Positions 24,784 through 33,942 of a DNA stretch of 35,092 nt are shown piece after piece (the stretch's first letter is position 1; every line of letters starts with the position of its first letter). Source of the stretch: Bacteroides sp. (lineage in GTDB: Bacteria > Bacteroidota > Bacteroidia > Bacteroidales > Bacteroidaceae); contig JASLIW010000155.1 in NCBI GenBank assembly GCA_030152865.1, forward strand, positions 1-35,092. Reading direction: 5' to 3'. Position numbers and translations under genes: made by a program. The notes beneath the pieces were generated by a model. That model was not told where the DNA came from and did not search any database. It saw only the letters and a program-made list of their open reading frames with translations.

Positions 24784-26592
24784 ATGGATTCTCAAGAAAA
24801 CAAAAAAGCTATTGATACTCAGCATGAAGAACTATTGAAAAACAGCTCTATAGCTGAGGAACAAAGTGACAAGGTAATCTATAAAACAAAAGAAGAGGTT
24901 ATCCAAAAACTCAAGCAGCTTTTGACTGATGCTGATGATACCAACAAGTCAGAATTAGACATACTAAAACAAGTTTTCTACAAACTTCTCCAACAAGAAA
25001 CCCTTAAGAAAAAAGAAGATTTTATACAAGCTGGGGGAATAGAGGAAGAGTTTAAACAGGAAGCTGATCCCTTAGAGGCTGAACTTCATTCTTTAATAAG
25101 CCAAGTAAAAGCAAAACGCCGCGAAATAATCAAGCAAAAAGAGCTCTTAAAAGAGGAGAACTTAAAAAAGAAGTATGAAATCATTGAGAAACTAAAAGCT
25201 ATGGTTGAGTCAGCTGAAATAGCTGACAACTCATACAACGAGTTTAAAAATTTACAAGCTCTCTGGAACGAGACACGCCTAATTCCCGGTTCTAAAGTAA
25301 AAGAAGTATGGAGTACATACCAACATTATGTGGAGCAGTTCTACGATATGTTAAGACTAAACCATGAGTTTAGAGAGTACGACTTCAAAAAAAACCTGGA
25401 GGCAAAAACAGAACTATGCGAACTAGCTGAGGAGCTAGATAAAGAGGACGATGTTGTTTCTGCTTTTCATCAGCTGCAAAAGTTCCACCAACAATGGAGA
25501 GAAATTGGTCCTGTGGACAAAAGTATCCGTGAAGAAATATGGGAAAGATTCAGCAATGCCTCTACAGTCATTAATAAAAAACATCAAGCTCATTTTGAAA
25601 AGCTCAAAGCACAGGAAGAAGACAACCTTAAAGCTAAAACAGCTCTTTGTGAACAAGTAGAAGCTATACAGATTGAAGAATTAAATTCACACAAAGAGTG
25701 GAAAGATGAAACTGATAAAGTTTTAAAGATACAGGATGCTTGGAAGAAGATAGGCTTTGTTCCTCGAAAAGTAAATAATACCATATTTACTAGATTTAGA
25801 AGTTCATGTGATCAGTTTTTTAAAGCTAAGTCGGAGTTTTATCAAGAACGCAATGAGAAGTTCGATGAAAATCTTAAACTCAAAGAAGCCCTCTGCGAAA
25901 AAGCTGAAAAACTACAAGACAGTACAGATTGGAAAAACACAAGCAATCAACTTATTCAACTCCAAAAAGATTGGAAGACTATTGGCCCTGTACCTAGAAA
26001 TTGCTCTAAAGCTATCTGGGAAAGGTTTAAATCTGCATGCGACACTTTTTTCAACAATAGAGCCCAGCAAAACATAAAGAAAAAAGAAGCTGAGGCTGAA
26101 AATCTAAAAGCAAAACAAGAAATCATTGATAAACTAAATCAGCTTACTCAAGACGAGGAGCAAGCAGAGGAAAACAATGAACAGATACACGAGCTGATAA
26201 AAGAGTGGAATAGTATTGGCTTTGTACCATTCAAAGTAAAAGATCAGGTTTATCAAGCCTATAGAGCACTTATTGACAAGCATTTTGCTAGAGTCAATCA
26301 GGGACAAACCAAAAAGAATATTAAAAACTTTAAGACTGTAGTAAGTAACATACAGGAAGAAGGTAATGCGAACTCCTTACTAAAGGAGCGTGATAAATTA
26401 AATTGGAAAATAGACCGCATAAAGAGTGACCTTAAGACTTATGAAAATAACTTGGGTTTTCTCACGCTATCTTCAAACAAAGGCAATCAATTGCTAGATG
26501 GTGTTAAACGTAAAGTTGATGCATATAAAGCAGAAATTTCCGTACTGGAGAAGAAGATAAGTGTGATTGATGATGCACTAGATGAAATATAG
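24784..26592 (+). CDS. Protein with five DUF349 repeats
   Basis: 602 residues, highly charged and helical, cytoplasmic. Five repeats of the DUF349 pattern (an LQ..W..IGPVP core, then W.RF..ACD.FF) begin near residues 152, 228, 312, 389 and 467. The acidic and coiled N-terminal 130 residues (LKQLLTDADDTNKS) and a C-terminal coiled coil (about 535-600) flank them. DUF349 proteins of this type are conserved across Bacteroidetes, and their biochemical role is unknown. It starts 96 bases after mgtE. No TAnnTTTG promoter is visible in that gap. Confidence 0.88.
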   Translation: MDSQENKKAIDTQHEELLKNSSIAEEQSDKVIYKTKEEVIQKLKQLLTDADDTNKSELDILKQVFYKLLQQETLKKKEDFIQAGGIEEEFKQEADPLEAELHSLISQVKAKRREIIKQKELLKEENLKKKYEIIEKLKAMVESAEIADNSYNEFKNLQALWNETRLIPGSKVKEVWSTYQHYVEQFYDMLRLNHEFREYDFKKNLEAKTELCELAEELDKEDDVVSAFHQLQKFHQQWREIGPVDKSIREEIWERFSNASTVINKKHQAHFEKLKAQEEDNLKAKTALCEQVEAIQIEELNSHKEWKDETDKVLKIQDAWKKIGFVPRKVNNTIFTRFRSSCDQFFKAKSEFYQERNEKFDENLKLKEALCEKAEKLQDSTDWKNTSNQLIQLQKDWKTIGPVPRNCSKAIWERFKSACDTFFNNRAQQNIKKKEAEAENLKAKQEIIDKLNQLTQDEEQAEENNEQIHELIKEWNSIGFVPFKVKDQVYQAYRALIDKHFARVNQGQTKKNIKNFKTVVSNIQEEGNANSLLKERDKLNWKIDRIKSDLKTYENNLGFLTLSSNKGNQLLDGVKRKVDAYKAEISVLEKKISVIDDALDEI

Positions 26593-26633
26593 TACATAAT
26601 ATGTCTATATGAAATACAGATATTATTATAAAC

Positions 26634-26667
26634 AAAAAGACCTTTTGAATATTCAAAAGGTCTTTTT
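26634..26667. terminator. Palindromic bidirectional terminator between the DUF349 gene and tRNA-Gln
   Basis: A perfect 34-base palindrome whose arms begin with AAAAAGACC and end with GGTCTTTTT. On either strand it forms a stem followed by a T-run, so it can end the rightward DUF349 transcript and the leftward tRNA transcript. The tRNA 3' end lies 2 bases beyond it. Confidence 0.85.
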
Positions 26668-26669
26668 TG

Positions 26670-26740
26670 TTGGGCTACTAGGACTCGAACCTAGAATGTC
26701 AGGACCAGAATCTGGAGTGTTACCATTACACCATAGCCCA
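26670..26740 (-). tRNA. tRNA-Gln, anticodon CTG
   Basis: 71 bases on the minus strand including the discriminator A; CCA is not encoded. The acceptor stem TGGGCTA/TAGCCCA is perfect, including the U1-A72 pair typical of tRNA-Gln. The D stem GTGT/ACAC and T stem CTAGG/CCTAG around TTCGAGT are intact. The anticodon loop TTCTGGT gives CTG, as in glutamine tRNAs. The anticodon stem CCAGA/CCTGA has three pairs but A-C appositions at 27-43 and 31-39. The variable region has four bases. The identity is well supported; whether the stem defect is real is discussed in the findings. Confidence 0.88.
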
Positions 26741-26750
26741 ATACTGAATG

Positions 26751-26780
26751 CAAATATACAAAACTTTTTAAAAACTCAAA
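26751..26780 (-). promoter_or_regulatory. Bacteroidetes-type promoter for tRNA-Gln
   Basis: On the minus strand TTTG (26780-26777) and TATATTTG (26758-26751) are separated by 18 bases, a good match to the Bacteroidetes -33/-7 pair. The tRNA 5' end is 10 bases after the -7 element. Confidence 0.65.
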
Positions 26781-26880
26781 CCTCTAAAAAATAAATTCAA
26801 ACTATTTTAAGTGCTTTTTGTTTTTAATAATGCAACGACACCTGTATTAAGTAAAAGAATTCAGCGTTTTACGGGATAAA

Positions 26881-26912
26881 TTGCATAGATACGATAAATC
26901 AGTGTATATTTG
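26881..26912 (+). promoter_or_regulatory. Bacteroidetes-type promoter for rsfS-ftsH-cdsA
   Basis: TATATTTG at 26905-26912 matches TAnnTTTG, with TTG at 26881-26883, 21 bases upstream. The leader would run about 85 bases to the TTG start of rsfS. Confidence 0.6.
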
Positions 26913-27003
26913 TAGTTCTATTTTACAAGTAGATTATTACTTTTACTGCAGTATATTGATTTCTAATGTAGAAGAATAAGAAACGATTTAAAATTGAATA
27001 AAA

Positions 27004-27369
27004 TTGAAGAGTACAAACAGTAAAATTTTAGTTGACCAAATTATTGAATCTATACAAGATAAAAAGGGGCAAAAAATAATCGTAGCTGATTTATCAGCCA
27101 TAGAAGATTCGATTACTAATTATTTCGTGATATGTGAAGGACGTACCCCTAATCAAGTAAGTAGTCTTGTAGAGAACATTAAAGATGAAATAAAGCAAAA
27201 GACAGGGGAAGACCCTCTATCCATAGATGGTTTAAAAAACGCCGAATGGGTAGCAATGGACTATGCTGATGTAGTAGTACATGTCTTTTTGCCTGAAGCT
27301 AGAACTCACTATAGTTTAGAAACTCTTTGGGCAGATGCACACTTAAAAACTGTTCCTGATATTGATTAA
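27004..27369 (+). CDS. rsfS: Ribosomal silencing factor RsfS
   Basis: 121 residues. RsfS binds protein L14 and blocks joining of the ribosomal subunits when nutrients are scarce. The family core is visible: KIIVADLSAIEDSITNYFVICEG near 22-44, then SIDGLKNAEWVAMDYADVVVHVF near 77-99 and the final YSLETLW. The start must be the TTG at 27004, because an in-frame TGA lies at 26995-26997 and no ATG comes between. It leads the rsfS-ftsH-cdsA run, 9 bases before ftsH, as in other Bacteroidales. Confidence 0.95.
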   Translation: MKSTNSKILVDQIIESIQDKKGQKIIVADLSAIEDSITNYFVICEGRTPNQVSSLVENIKDEIKQKTGEDPLSIDGLKNAEWVAMDYADVVVHVFLPEARTHYSLETLWADAHLKTVPDID

Positions 27370-27378
27370 ATTATTAGA

Positions 27379-29442
27379 ATGAATAATAGAAAAGAAAGAC
27401 CCAACAAAAAGCCAAATATGCAAAGGTTTAACTTAAATTGGCTCTACTTTATCATCCTGATGCTATTTTTTGGATTATGGTTGGCCAATCCAGGTAGCTC
27501 CCTAAACAAACAGGTAGCTTACAATGAGTTTCAAGAGTATGTGCGCAATGGATATATACAAGAAATTGTAGGCTACGATGATAATTCAGTAGAAGCGTAT
27601 GTCAAACCCAATGCTGTTGCAGATGTATTCTTACGCGACTCAAATCGTGTAGGTAGAAGTCCTATGGTGTTGACAGAAGCTCCATCAAGGGATAGTCTGA
27701 ATGAATTCTTGGAAGAGCAAGTAAAAGAGAGTAATTACGATGGAGTTATTAAATACGATAAGAAAAAGGATTACTTTAGCCTTCTACTCTGGAACATTTT
27801 ACCATTTGCTCTACTTATAGGCTTTTGGTTCTTTATCATGCGTCGTATGAGTGCTGGTGGCAAAGCTGGTGGTGGTGTCTTCAATGTAGGAAAATCCAAG
27901 GCCAAGCTTTTCGAGAAAGGCGAATCGACCAATGTTACCTTTAAAGATGTAGCAGGACTTAATGAGGCAAAACAAGAAATAGAAGAAATTGTAAACTTCT
28001 TAAGAGATCCACAAAAATACACACGTTTGGGTGGAAAAATACCTAAAGGGGCATTACTAGTAGGACCTCCAGGAACAGGTAAAACCCTATTAGCAAAAGC
28101 TGTTGCAGGAGAGGCCCACGTACCCTTCTTTTCTATGGCTGGCTCCGATTTTGTTGAAATGTTTGTTGGTGTTGGTGCATCACGAGTTAGAGACCTATTC
28201 GAACAAGCTAAGAAAAAATCACCATGCATCATCTTTATTGATGAGATTGACGCTGTGGGTAGAGCTCGTGGCAAGAATCCCTCAATGGGGGGAAATGACG
28301 AACGTGAGAATACGCTAAACCAACTACTTACAGAAATGGATGGTTTTGGTTCGAACAGTGGTGTTATTATTTTAGCTGCAACCAATAGAGTTGACGTCTT
28401 AGATAAGGCACTATTAAGGGCTGGTCGCTTTGATAGACAAATTTATGTTGATCTTCCTGACTTAAATGATCGTATGGAGATATTCAATGTCCACCTACGT
28501 CCACTTAAGCTAGATGACACAATAGATATCAATTTACTAGCAAGACAGACACCGGGATTTTCTGGTGCGGATATTGCAAATGTCTGTAATGAAGCAGCTC
28601 TCATCGCTGCTAGACACAATAAAGAATATGTTACACGCCAAGATTTCTTAGATGCTGTTGACCGGATTGTTGGTGGACTGGAGAAGAAAAACAAAATAAC
28701 AACGGAAGATGAAAGAAAGTCCATAGCCATTCATGAGGCTGGACATGCCAGTATATCTTGGGTTCTTGAACATGCCAACCCTCTAGTCAAAGTAACAATT
28801 GTTCCTCGTGGCAGAGCTTTAGGAGCTGCTTGGTATCTCCCTGAAGAGAGACAAATCACAACTAAAGAACAGATGCTTGATGAAATGTGTGCTACTTTAG
28901 GTGGTAGAGCAGCTGAAGATGTCTTTTTAGGTAGAATATCAACAGGGGCACTCAATGATTTAGAGCGTGTAACCAAACAAGCTTATGCTATGATAGCCTA
29001 TTTTGGCATGAGTAAAGAACTTCCTAATCTATGCTACTATAACAACAGTGAGTATAGCTTTAATAAACCATACAGCGAAAACACTGCTGAGCTTATAGAT
29101 AAAGAGGTTAAAGCGCTTATAGATAGCCAATATCAAAGAGCAAAGAATTTGCTTTTAGAATATAAGGACCAACATAATAAGCTAGCTAGAGAGTTAATGG
29201 ATAGAGAAGTTATACTAGCTGAAGATGTGGAAGCTATTTTTGGTAAAAGAAAGTGGAAGTCACGTTCAGATGAAATTATGGCTCTACAAGAGGCAGAGAA
29301 AAAGAAACAACAAGAAAAAGAGTTACTCAATAAAGAGGAGAAAACTCCAGAGTTTAAAGAAGACTCGCAAGAGAATTCAACGACACAGCTTATAGAGAGC
29401 GCTGAAATACCAGCAACACCTAACTCTGAAACAGAAGCTTAA
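27379..29442 (+). CDS. ftsH: ATP-dependent zinc metalloprotease FtsH
   Basis: 687 residues. FtsH is a membrane-anchored AAA protease that degrades damaged membrane proteins and regulatory proteins. There are two membrane helices (about 21-36 and 133-151) around a periplasmic loop. The AAA domain has Walker A GPPGTGKT near 229-236 and Walker B IIFIDEID. The zinc site is HEAGH at 452-456 with a third ligand Asp near 527. The C-terminus carries a charged, low-complexity tail rich in Glu, Lys and Gln (about 630-687). It lies 9 bases after rsfS and 22 bases before cdsA. Confidence 0.97.
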   Translation: MNNRKERPNKKPNMQRFNLNWLYFIILMLFFGLWLANPGSSLNKQVAYNEFQEYVRNGYIQEIVGYDDNSVEAYVKPNAVADVFLRDSNRVGRSPMVLTEAPSRDSLNEFLEEQVKESNYDGVIKYDKKKDYFSLLLWNILPFALLIGFWFFIMRRMSAGGKAGGGVFNVGKSKAKLFEKGESTNVTFKDVAGLNEAKQEIEEIVNFLRDPQKYTRLGGKIPKGALLVGPPGTGKTLLAKAVAGEAHVPFFSMAGSDFVEMFVGVGASRVRDLFEQAKKKSPCIIFIDEIDAVGRARGKNPSMGGNDERENTLNQLLTEMDGFGSNSGVIILAATNRVDVLDKALLRAGRFDRQIYVDLPDLNDRMEIFNVHLRPLKLDDTIDINLLARQTPGFSGADIANVCNEAALIAARHNKEYVTRQDFLDAVDRIVGGLEKKNKITTEDERKSIAIHEAGHASISWVLEHANPLVKVTIVPRGRALGAAWYLPEERQITTKEQMLDEMCATLGGRAAEDVFLGRISTGALNDLERVTKQAYAMIAYFGMSKELPNLCYYNNSEYSFNKPYSENTAELIDKEVKALIDSQYQRAKNLLLEYKDQHNKLARELMDREVILAEDVEAIFGKRKWKSRSDEIMALQEAEKKKQQEKELLNKEEKTPEFKEDSQENSTTQLIESAEIPATPNSETEA

Positions 29443-29464
29443 TTGTAAATATTAAACGAAAAAC

Positions 29465-30319
29465 GTGAACTCAAATTTTATTAAAAGAACCATAACAGGC
29501 CTACTATTTGTCATACTTTTAGTAGGCTCTATTTTATATGGTCCCCTAAGTTTTATTACTGTATTTGGTCTATTTTCAGCATTCAGCACCTATGAATTAA
29601 CAGGCCTTCTCAACCAAACTGAAAAAGTCAATGTCAATAGGTTTATCACCAGCCTAAGCTCTTTGTACCTTTTTATAGCTACAGCTTTGTATCAAGCAGA
29701 AATCGTGCATTCTGGATTTATTTATATTCCATACCTTGCAATTCTACTTTACCTCATAATCTCTGAGCTATACTTTGATAAAAAAAATCCTATAGGGAAC
29801 ATAGCAGCTACCGCTTTGTCACAAATTTATGTGGGACTCAATTTTGCATTAATTAATCTTCTTGCATTTGATACTACTGCTTACAACCCTAGTCTGACAA
29901 CTTATCGAAGCATCATTCCTCTATCCCTATTTATTTTTATATGGATCAGTGATAGTGGAGCATACTTAGTAGGTAGTGCAATCGGAAAACACAAGCTATT
30001 CCCACGCATCTCTCCAAATAAAAGCTGGGAGGGTAGTATAGGAGGAGGATTATTTGCTGTTTTAGCAGCTCTACTCCTGACCTACTTAGATCATACGTAC
30101 TTGGATTCAACATTTACACTCATACAGTGGATTGGCTTTGCCTTAGTTGTTGTGGTCTTTGGTACATGGGGAGATTTAACAGAATCTTTATTTAAACGAC
30201 AATTAGGAATAAAAGATTCGGGTAATGTGTTACCTGGGCATGGAGGCTTCTTAGATCGCTTTGATAGTACGATTTTAGCTATACCAGCTACAGTGATCTA
30301 TCTCTTCCTCTTTTTATAA
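29465..30319 (+). CDS. cdsA: Phosphatidate cytidylyltransferase CdsA
   Basis: 284 residues, an integral inner-membrane enzyme with about eight helices. It makes CDP-diacylglycerol from CTP and phosphatidic acid, the precursor of phospholipids. The signature is clear: SDSGAYLVGSAIGKHKLFP, SPNKSWEGS, then LPGHGGFLDRFDS near the C-terminus, with the catalytic Asp pair. The start is GTG at 29465, 22 bases after ftsH. Position and spacing suggest one transcript with ftsH. Confidence 0.95.
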   Translation: MNSNFIKRTITGLLFVILLVGSILYGPLSFITVFGLFSAFSTYELTGLLNQTEKVNVNRFITSLSSLYLFIATALYQAEIVHSGFIYIPYLAILLYLIISELYFDKKNPIGNIAATALSQIYVGLNFALINLLAFDTTAYNPSLTTYRSIIPLSLFIFIWISDSGAYLVGSAIGKHKLFPRISPNKSWEGSIGGGLFAVLAALLLTYLDHTYLDSTFTLIQWIGFALVVVVFGTWGDLTESLFKRQLGIKDSGNVLPGHGGFLDRFDSTILAIPATVIYLFLFL

Positions 30320-30426
30320 GTGCAATGGACACTTTTGATTTAACTCATCTCAACATTAACATAATCCCATTGAGTAGGTTAGCTCAAATAACTAAAAGAT
30401 GTCAGATACGTTTCAAACCTTTTGCT

Positions 30427-30434
30427 TACCTTTG
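30427..30434 (+). promoter_or_regulatory. Bacteroidetes-type -7 element for phoH
   Basis: TACCTTTG matches TAnnTTTG and ends 34 bases before the phoH ATG. No convincing -33 box is seen. Confidence 0.5.
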
Positions 30435-30468
30435 TATTTTCATACTAAAAATAGATTTAAAACATTAA

Positions 30469-31443
30469 ATGATAGAAAAAATAATCGTTCTAGAAGACAT
30501 AGATCCTGTATTGTTCTACGGAACTAATAACAATAACATTCAGTTATTAAAGTCATTATTTCCCAAGATCCGTCTAGTGGCTAGAGGAAATGTACTTAAG
30601 GTATTAGGAGATGAAGAGGAAATGTGTGCTTTCCAAGATGCGGTTCTTTCTATTGAAAAATACTGTAACAAACACAATGTAATCGATGAACCAACGATTA
30701 TAGACCTAGTTAAAGGAAAACAATTGGTTGGAAGAAAGAATAATGAGGTCATAGTCTATAGCGTTACAGGTAAACCCATAACTCCTCGCAGCGAAAATCA
30801 ACTAAAGCTAGTAAAAGGATTCAATAAAAATGATATGGTGTTTGCTATTGGTCCTGCGGGATCTGGTAAAACATACACTGCCATAGCATTAGCAGTACGT
30901 GCTCTCAAAAATAAAGAAATCAAAAAAATAATACTCAGTAGACCTGCCGTAGAAGCTGGAGAAAAACTAGGGTTTCTACCAGGAGACATGAAGGAAAAAA
31001 TAGATCCATACCTTCAACCTTTGTATGATGCTTTGCAAGATATGATACCAGCAGCTAAGCTTAAAGAGTATATGGAGTTAAGCATTATACAAATAGCTCC
31101 TTTAGCATTTATGCGTGGAAGAACGCTCAACGATGCTGTAGTCATTTTGGATGAAGCTCAAAACACGACAACCCAACAAATTAAAATGTTTTTGACCCGT
31201 ATGGGTACAAATACAAAAATGATTATTACTGGGGATATGACCCAAATAGATTTACCTCGTGCCCAAGCTTCTGGCTTGAAACAAGCCTTAAGAATTTTAG
31301 ATGGAGTACAAGGAATTAGCGTAGTTCAACTGGACAAAACAGATATTGTAAGACACAAACTAGTTGAACGCATTGTTGAGGCTTATGAGTTATTTGATAA
31401 GGAACAGACTAAAAACAAAAACCGACAAGATAACAACTCTTGA
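30469..31443 (+). CDS. phoH: PhoH family ATPase
   Basis: 324 residues, usual length. An N-terminal KH-like region (about 10-70) is followed by the PhoH P-loop domain: Walker A GPAGSGKT near 128-135, Walker B VVILDEAQN near 224-232, and the downstream ITGDMTQIDLPRAQASGL stretch that identifies the family. The domain resembles the helicase superfamily 1 core. In many bacteria PhoH links to rRNA processing or RNA metabolism, but the substrate is not fixed. It begins 149 bases after cdsA with its own promoter and lies 39 bases before purC. Confidence 0.93.
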   Translation: MIEKIIVLEDIDPVLFYGTNNNNIQLLKSLFPKIRLVARGNVLKVLGDEEEMCAFQDAVLSIEKYCNKHNVIDEPTIIDLVKGKQLVGRKNNEVIVYSVTGKPITPRSENQLKLVKGFNKNDMVFAIGPAGSGKTYTAIALAVRALKNKEIKKIILSRPAVEAGEKLGFLPGDMKEKIDPYLQPLYDALQDMIPAAKLKEYMELSIIQIAPLAFMRGRTLNDAVVILDEAQNTTTQQIKMFLTRMGTNTKMIITGDMTQIDLPRAQASGLKQALRILDGVQGISVVQLDKTDIVRHKLVERIVEAYELFDKEQTKNKNRQDNNS

Positions 31444-31482
31444 ATATAGTTTTTACTTTTAATATATTAAATTCTTAGAACA

Positions 31483-32436
31483 ATGAGCGAAGCATTAGTT
31501 AAAACAAGTTTTAATTTTCCAGGTCAAAAAAATGTATACCATGGAAAGGTACGAGATGTATATAACATCAATGACGACTTAATAGCTATGATTGCTACAG
31601 ATCGTATTTCTGCATTTGATGTTGTGCTACCTAAAGGTATTCCTTTCAAAGGACAAGTTTTAAACCAAATTGCAGCTCACTTTCTAAATGCTACAGCCAG
31701 TATTGTTCCAAACTGGATGATTGCTACTCCAGACCCTATGGTGACAGTAGGTCATTATTGTGAGGGATTTAAGGTAGAAATGATTATAAGAGCTTACCTT
31801 ACTGGAAGCGCATGGAGAGACTACAAAAACGGCACACGTGAAATCTGTGGAATAAAGCTTCCAGAAGGAATGAAAGAGAACCAAAAGTTTCCTCAGCCTA
31901 TTATCACGCCTACTACTAAAGCAGATATAGGACATGATGAAAATATTTCAAAGGAAGAGATTATAGCACAAGGACTTGTTAGTAAAGAGGATTATGAACA
32001 ATTAGAAAAATACACTTATGCCCTCTTTGAAAAAGGAACACAGATGGCTAAAGATAAGGGATTAATCTTAGTCGACACTAAATATGAGTTTGGCAAAAAA
32101 GAGGGTGTTATCTATTTAATAGACGAGATTCATACTCCTGACTCTTCAAGATACTTTTATGAAGATGGTTATCAAGAACGTTTTGAAAAAGGACTACCTC
32201 AAAAACAATTATCAAAAGAGTTTGTGCGTCAATGGCTTATTGAAAAAGGTTTTATGGGTGAACCAGGACAATCTGTACCACAGATGACAGACGAATACAT
32301 CAATTCTGTATCTGAACGTTACATAGAACTTTATGAACAAATAGTGGGCAAACCCTTTGAAAAAGCAAACCCACAAAACATCAATGAAAGAATAAATAAT
32401 AATGTCGCTTCTTTTTTAGCTTCCTATCAAAAATGA
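31483..32436 (+). CDS. purC: Phosphoribosylaminoimidazole-succinocarboxamide synthase (PurC)
   Basis: 317 residues, the longer form of SAICAR synthase. It couples aspartate to CAIR with ATP in purine synthesis. Diagnostic stretches are [11 protein letters not shown] near 20-30, [20 protein letters not shown] near 39-58, RAYLTGSAW near 103-111, and LVDTKYEFG with [12 protein letters not shown] near 200-226. The stop overlaps the next start by 4 bases (ATGA at 32433-32436), coupling it to menG. Confidence 0.96.
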   Translation: MSEALVKTSFNFPGQKNVYHGKVRDVYNINDDLIAMIATDRISAFDVVLPKGIPFKGQVLNQIAAHFLNATASIVPNWMIATPDPMVTVGHYCEGFKVEMIIRAYLTGSAWRDYKNGTREICGIKLPEGMKENQKFPQPIITPTTKADIGHDENISKEEIIAQGLVSKEDYEQLEKYTYALFEKGTQMAKDKGLILVDTKYEFGKKEGVIYLIDEIHTPDSSRYFYEDGYQERFEKGLPQKQLSKEFVRQWLIEKGFMGEPGQSVPQMTDEYINSVSERYIELYEQIVGKPFEKANPQNINERINNNVASFLASYQK

Positions 32437-33170
32437 AATATGCACAAGAGTCTGTAAAACCATACAGTCAAAAGAGCAGCAAAGGTGAGCAAGTAGAGCA
32501 AATGTTTGACAACATAGCTCCTGCTTATGACAAGCTCAACCACATACTATCTTTTAGCATAGACAAGTTATGGAGGAATAAGGCCATTAATTGGCTTAAA
32601 AAATTCCAACCTCAAACCATAATGGATGTAGCTACTGGTACAGGTGATTTTGCGATGCTTGCTTATAAAAAAATTAGACCTGCTCAACTTGTCGGTATTG
32701 ATATTTCTGAGGGTATGATGCAAGTAGGACGCTCAAAAGTAGAAAAGGCAGGACTATCGTCTCACATAAGATTTGAAAAGGAAGATTGTTTAAACCTCAC
32801 GTACGAGGACAATAAGTTTGATGCGATTACTGCTGCATTTGGCATACGAAACTTCGAGAGCCTAGAGCAGGGCTTATCTGAGATGTATCGGGTTTTAAAA
32901 TCTGATGGTCATCTAGTCATCCTTGAGTTAACTAGCCCTGATAAGGCACCAATGAAACAACTTTTTAAGATTTACTCTCAATATATTATTCCATTATTCG
33001 GAAGATTACTAACCAAAGATAAGAAAGCCTATCACTATTTACCTAACAGTATTAATGCTTTTCCACAAGGAGAAGTTATGCAAATGTTACTCCATAAGAT
33101 TGGATTCAAAGAGGTGGAAGTCCAACACTTGACCTTTGGTGTTTGTACCATGTATACAGCTAGTAAATAG
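32433..33170 (+). CDS. menG: Demethylmenaquinone methyltransferase (MenG/UbiE family)
   Basis: 245 residues. It is a class I SAM-dependent methyltransferase that performs the last step of menaquinone synthesis; Bacteroidetes use menaquinone, so menG is preferred to ubiE. Visible motifs are [16 protein letters not shown] near 25-40, SAM motif [13 protein letters not shown] near 64-76, [10 protein letters not shown] near 87-96 and [10 protein letters not shown] near 130-139. It overlaps purC by 4 bases. The downstream aroE starts 25 bases after its stop. Confidence 0.94.
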   Translation: MKYAQESVKPYSQKSSKGEQVEQMFDNIAPAYDKLNHILSFSIDKLWRNKAINWLKKFQPQTIMDVATGTGDFAMLAYKKIRPAQLVGIDISEGMMQVGRSKVEKAGLSSHIRFEKEDCLNLTYEDNKFDAITAAFGIRNFESLEQGLSEMYRVLKSDGHLVILELTSPDKAPMKQLFKIYSQYIIPLFGRLLTKDKKAYHYLPNSINAFPQGEVMQMLLHKIGFKEVEVQHLTFGVCTMYTASK

Positions 33171-33195
33171 TAGCTATACAAAAACTAGATATTAT

Positions 33196-33942
33196 ATGAA
33201 GATATATGGCATACTAGGATATCCTTTAGAACATTCATTCTCTAAGGATTATTTTAATAATAAATTTAAAGAGGAAGGTATCGATGCTCAGTATAAAAAC
33301 TTAGAGATACCTCACATCAGTGACTTAAAAAAAGTACTAAACGATCACCCTACTCTTGTAGGGTTTAATGTAACAAGCCCTTTTAAAGAGCAAATTATTC
33401 CTTATTTAGATCGTATAGAAGCAGAAGCTAAGGAAATACAAGCGATCAATTGTGTAAAGGTAGAAAGAGACTCAAATAACAAAGCTATTCTAATTGGCAG
33501 AAATGCAGATATGTATGGTTTTGTGGATTCTATTCAAGAGGAACTATCTTCTGATCACCAAAAAGCATTAGTTTTGGGCACAGGCGGCGCGGCTAAAGCT
33601 GCTGTATATGGCCTAAAATCTATCGGGGTACAACCACAGTTAGTATCACGGGTTAAGACAAGTCAAACAATCACTTATAATGACTTGACACAAGAGGTGA
33701 TGGACGCATACAAACTCATTGTCAACTGTACACCTTTAGGTATGCTTCCCGATACAAATACAAAAGCACCCTTGCCTTATCATAGGCTAAATAGTTCTCA
33801 TTTTTTATATGACATGATTTATAACCCCGAAGTAACAGCTTTCTTGGCAGAGGGAGTAAAAAGAGGTTGTAAAACTAAAAATGGCTATGATATGCTCATC
33901 CAACAAGCTATTAAATCTTGGGAAATTTGGACAGAAATATGA
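33196..33942 (+). CDS. aroE: Shikimate dehydrogenase AroE
   Basis: 248 residues from the ATG at 33196, which gives the canonical N-terminus KIYGILGYPLEHSFS. A longer in-frame start at 33136 would overlap menG and add an unrelated leader. It reduces dehydroshikimate to shikimate with NADPH. The substrate site has Lys64 in NVTSPFK (usually NVTIPYK) and Asp105 in GRNADMYGF. The nucleotide-binding loop GTGGAAKA is near 128-135. The final NGYDMLIQQA helix is typical. The stop overlaps the next gene by 4 bases. Confidence 0.94.
   Translation: MKIYGILGYPLEHSFSKDYFNNKFKEEGIDAQYKNLEIPHISDLKKVLNDHPTLVGFNVTSPFKEQIIPYLDRIEAEAKEIQAINCVKVERDSNNKAILIGRNADMYGFVDSIQEELSSDHQKALVLGTGGAAKAAVYGLKSIGVQPQLVSRVKTSQTITYNDLTQEVMDAYKLIVNCTPLGMLPDTNTKAPLPYHRLNSSHFLYDMIYNPEVTAFLAEGVKRGCKTKNGYDMLIQQAIKSWEIWTEI

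Larger units (their letters stand above)
26593..27003. other. Gap of 411 bases holding a shared terminator, tRNA-Gln and two promoters
   Basis: There is no protein gene here. From left to right it holds a palindromic bidirectional terminator, the leftward tRNA-Gln, the leftward tRNA promoter and the rightward rsfS promoter. An open frame over the tRNA (26609-26794) is spurious. Confidence 0.7.

Noticed and set aside
26609..26794. Rightward open frame of 61 codons across the tRNA-Gln
   Set aside because: It reads through the terminator palindrome and the antisense of the tRNA; the LGLEPRMSGPESG-type peptide is a classic artefact of tRNA genes on the other strand.
27771..28385. Leftward open frame of 204 codons inside ftsH
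   Set aside because: It is the antisense shadow of the conserved AAA domain of ftsH, with low-complexity Ser/Pro-rich translation and no start signals.
33136..33195. Longer N-terminus for aroE starting at 33136
   Set aside because: It overlaps the end of menG, adds 20 residues unlike any AroE leader, and the canonical KIYGILGYPLEHS start begins at the ATG at 33196.
33918..33938. TTG start for the alpha/beta-hydrolase seven codons upstream
   Set aside because: The ATG at 33939 overlaps the aroE stop in the usual ATGA form and directly precedes the membrane anchor.
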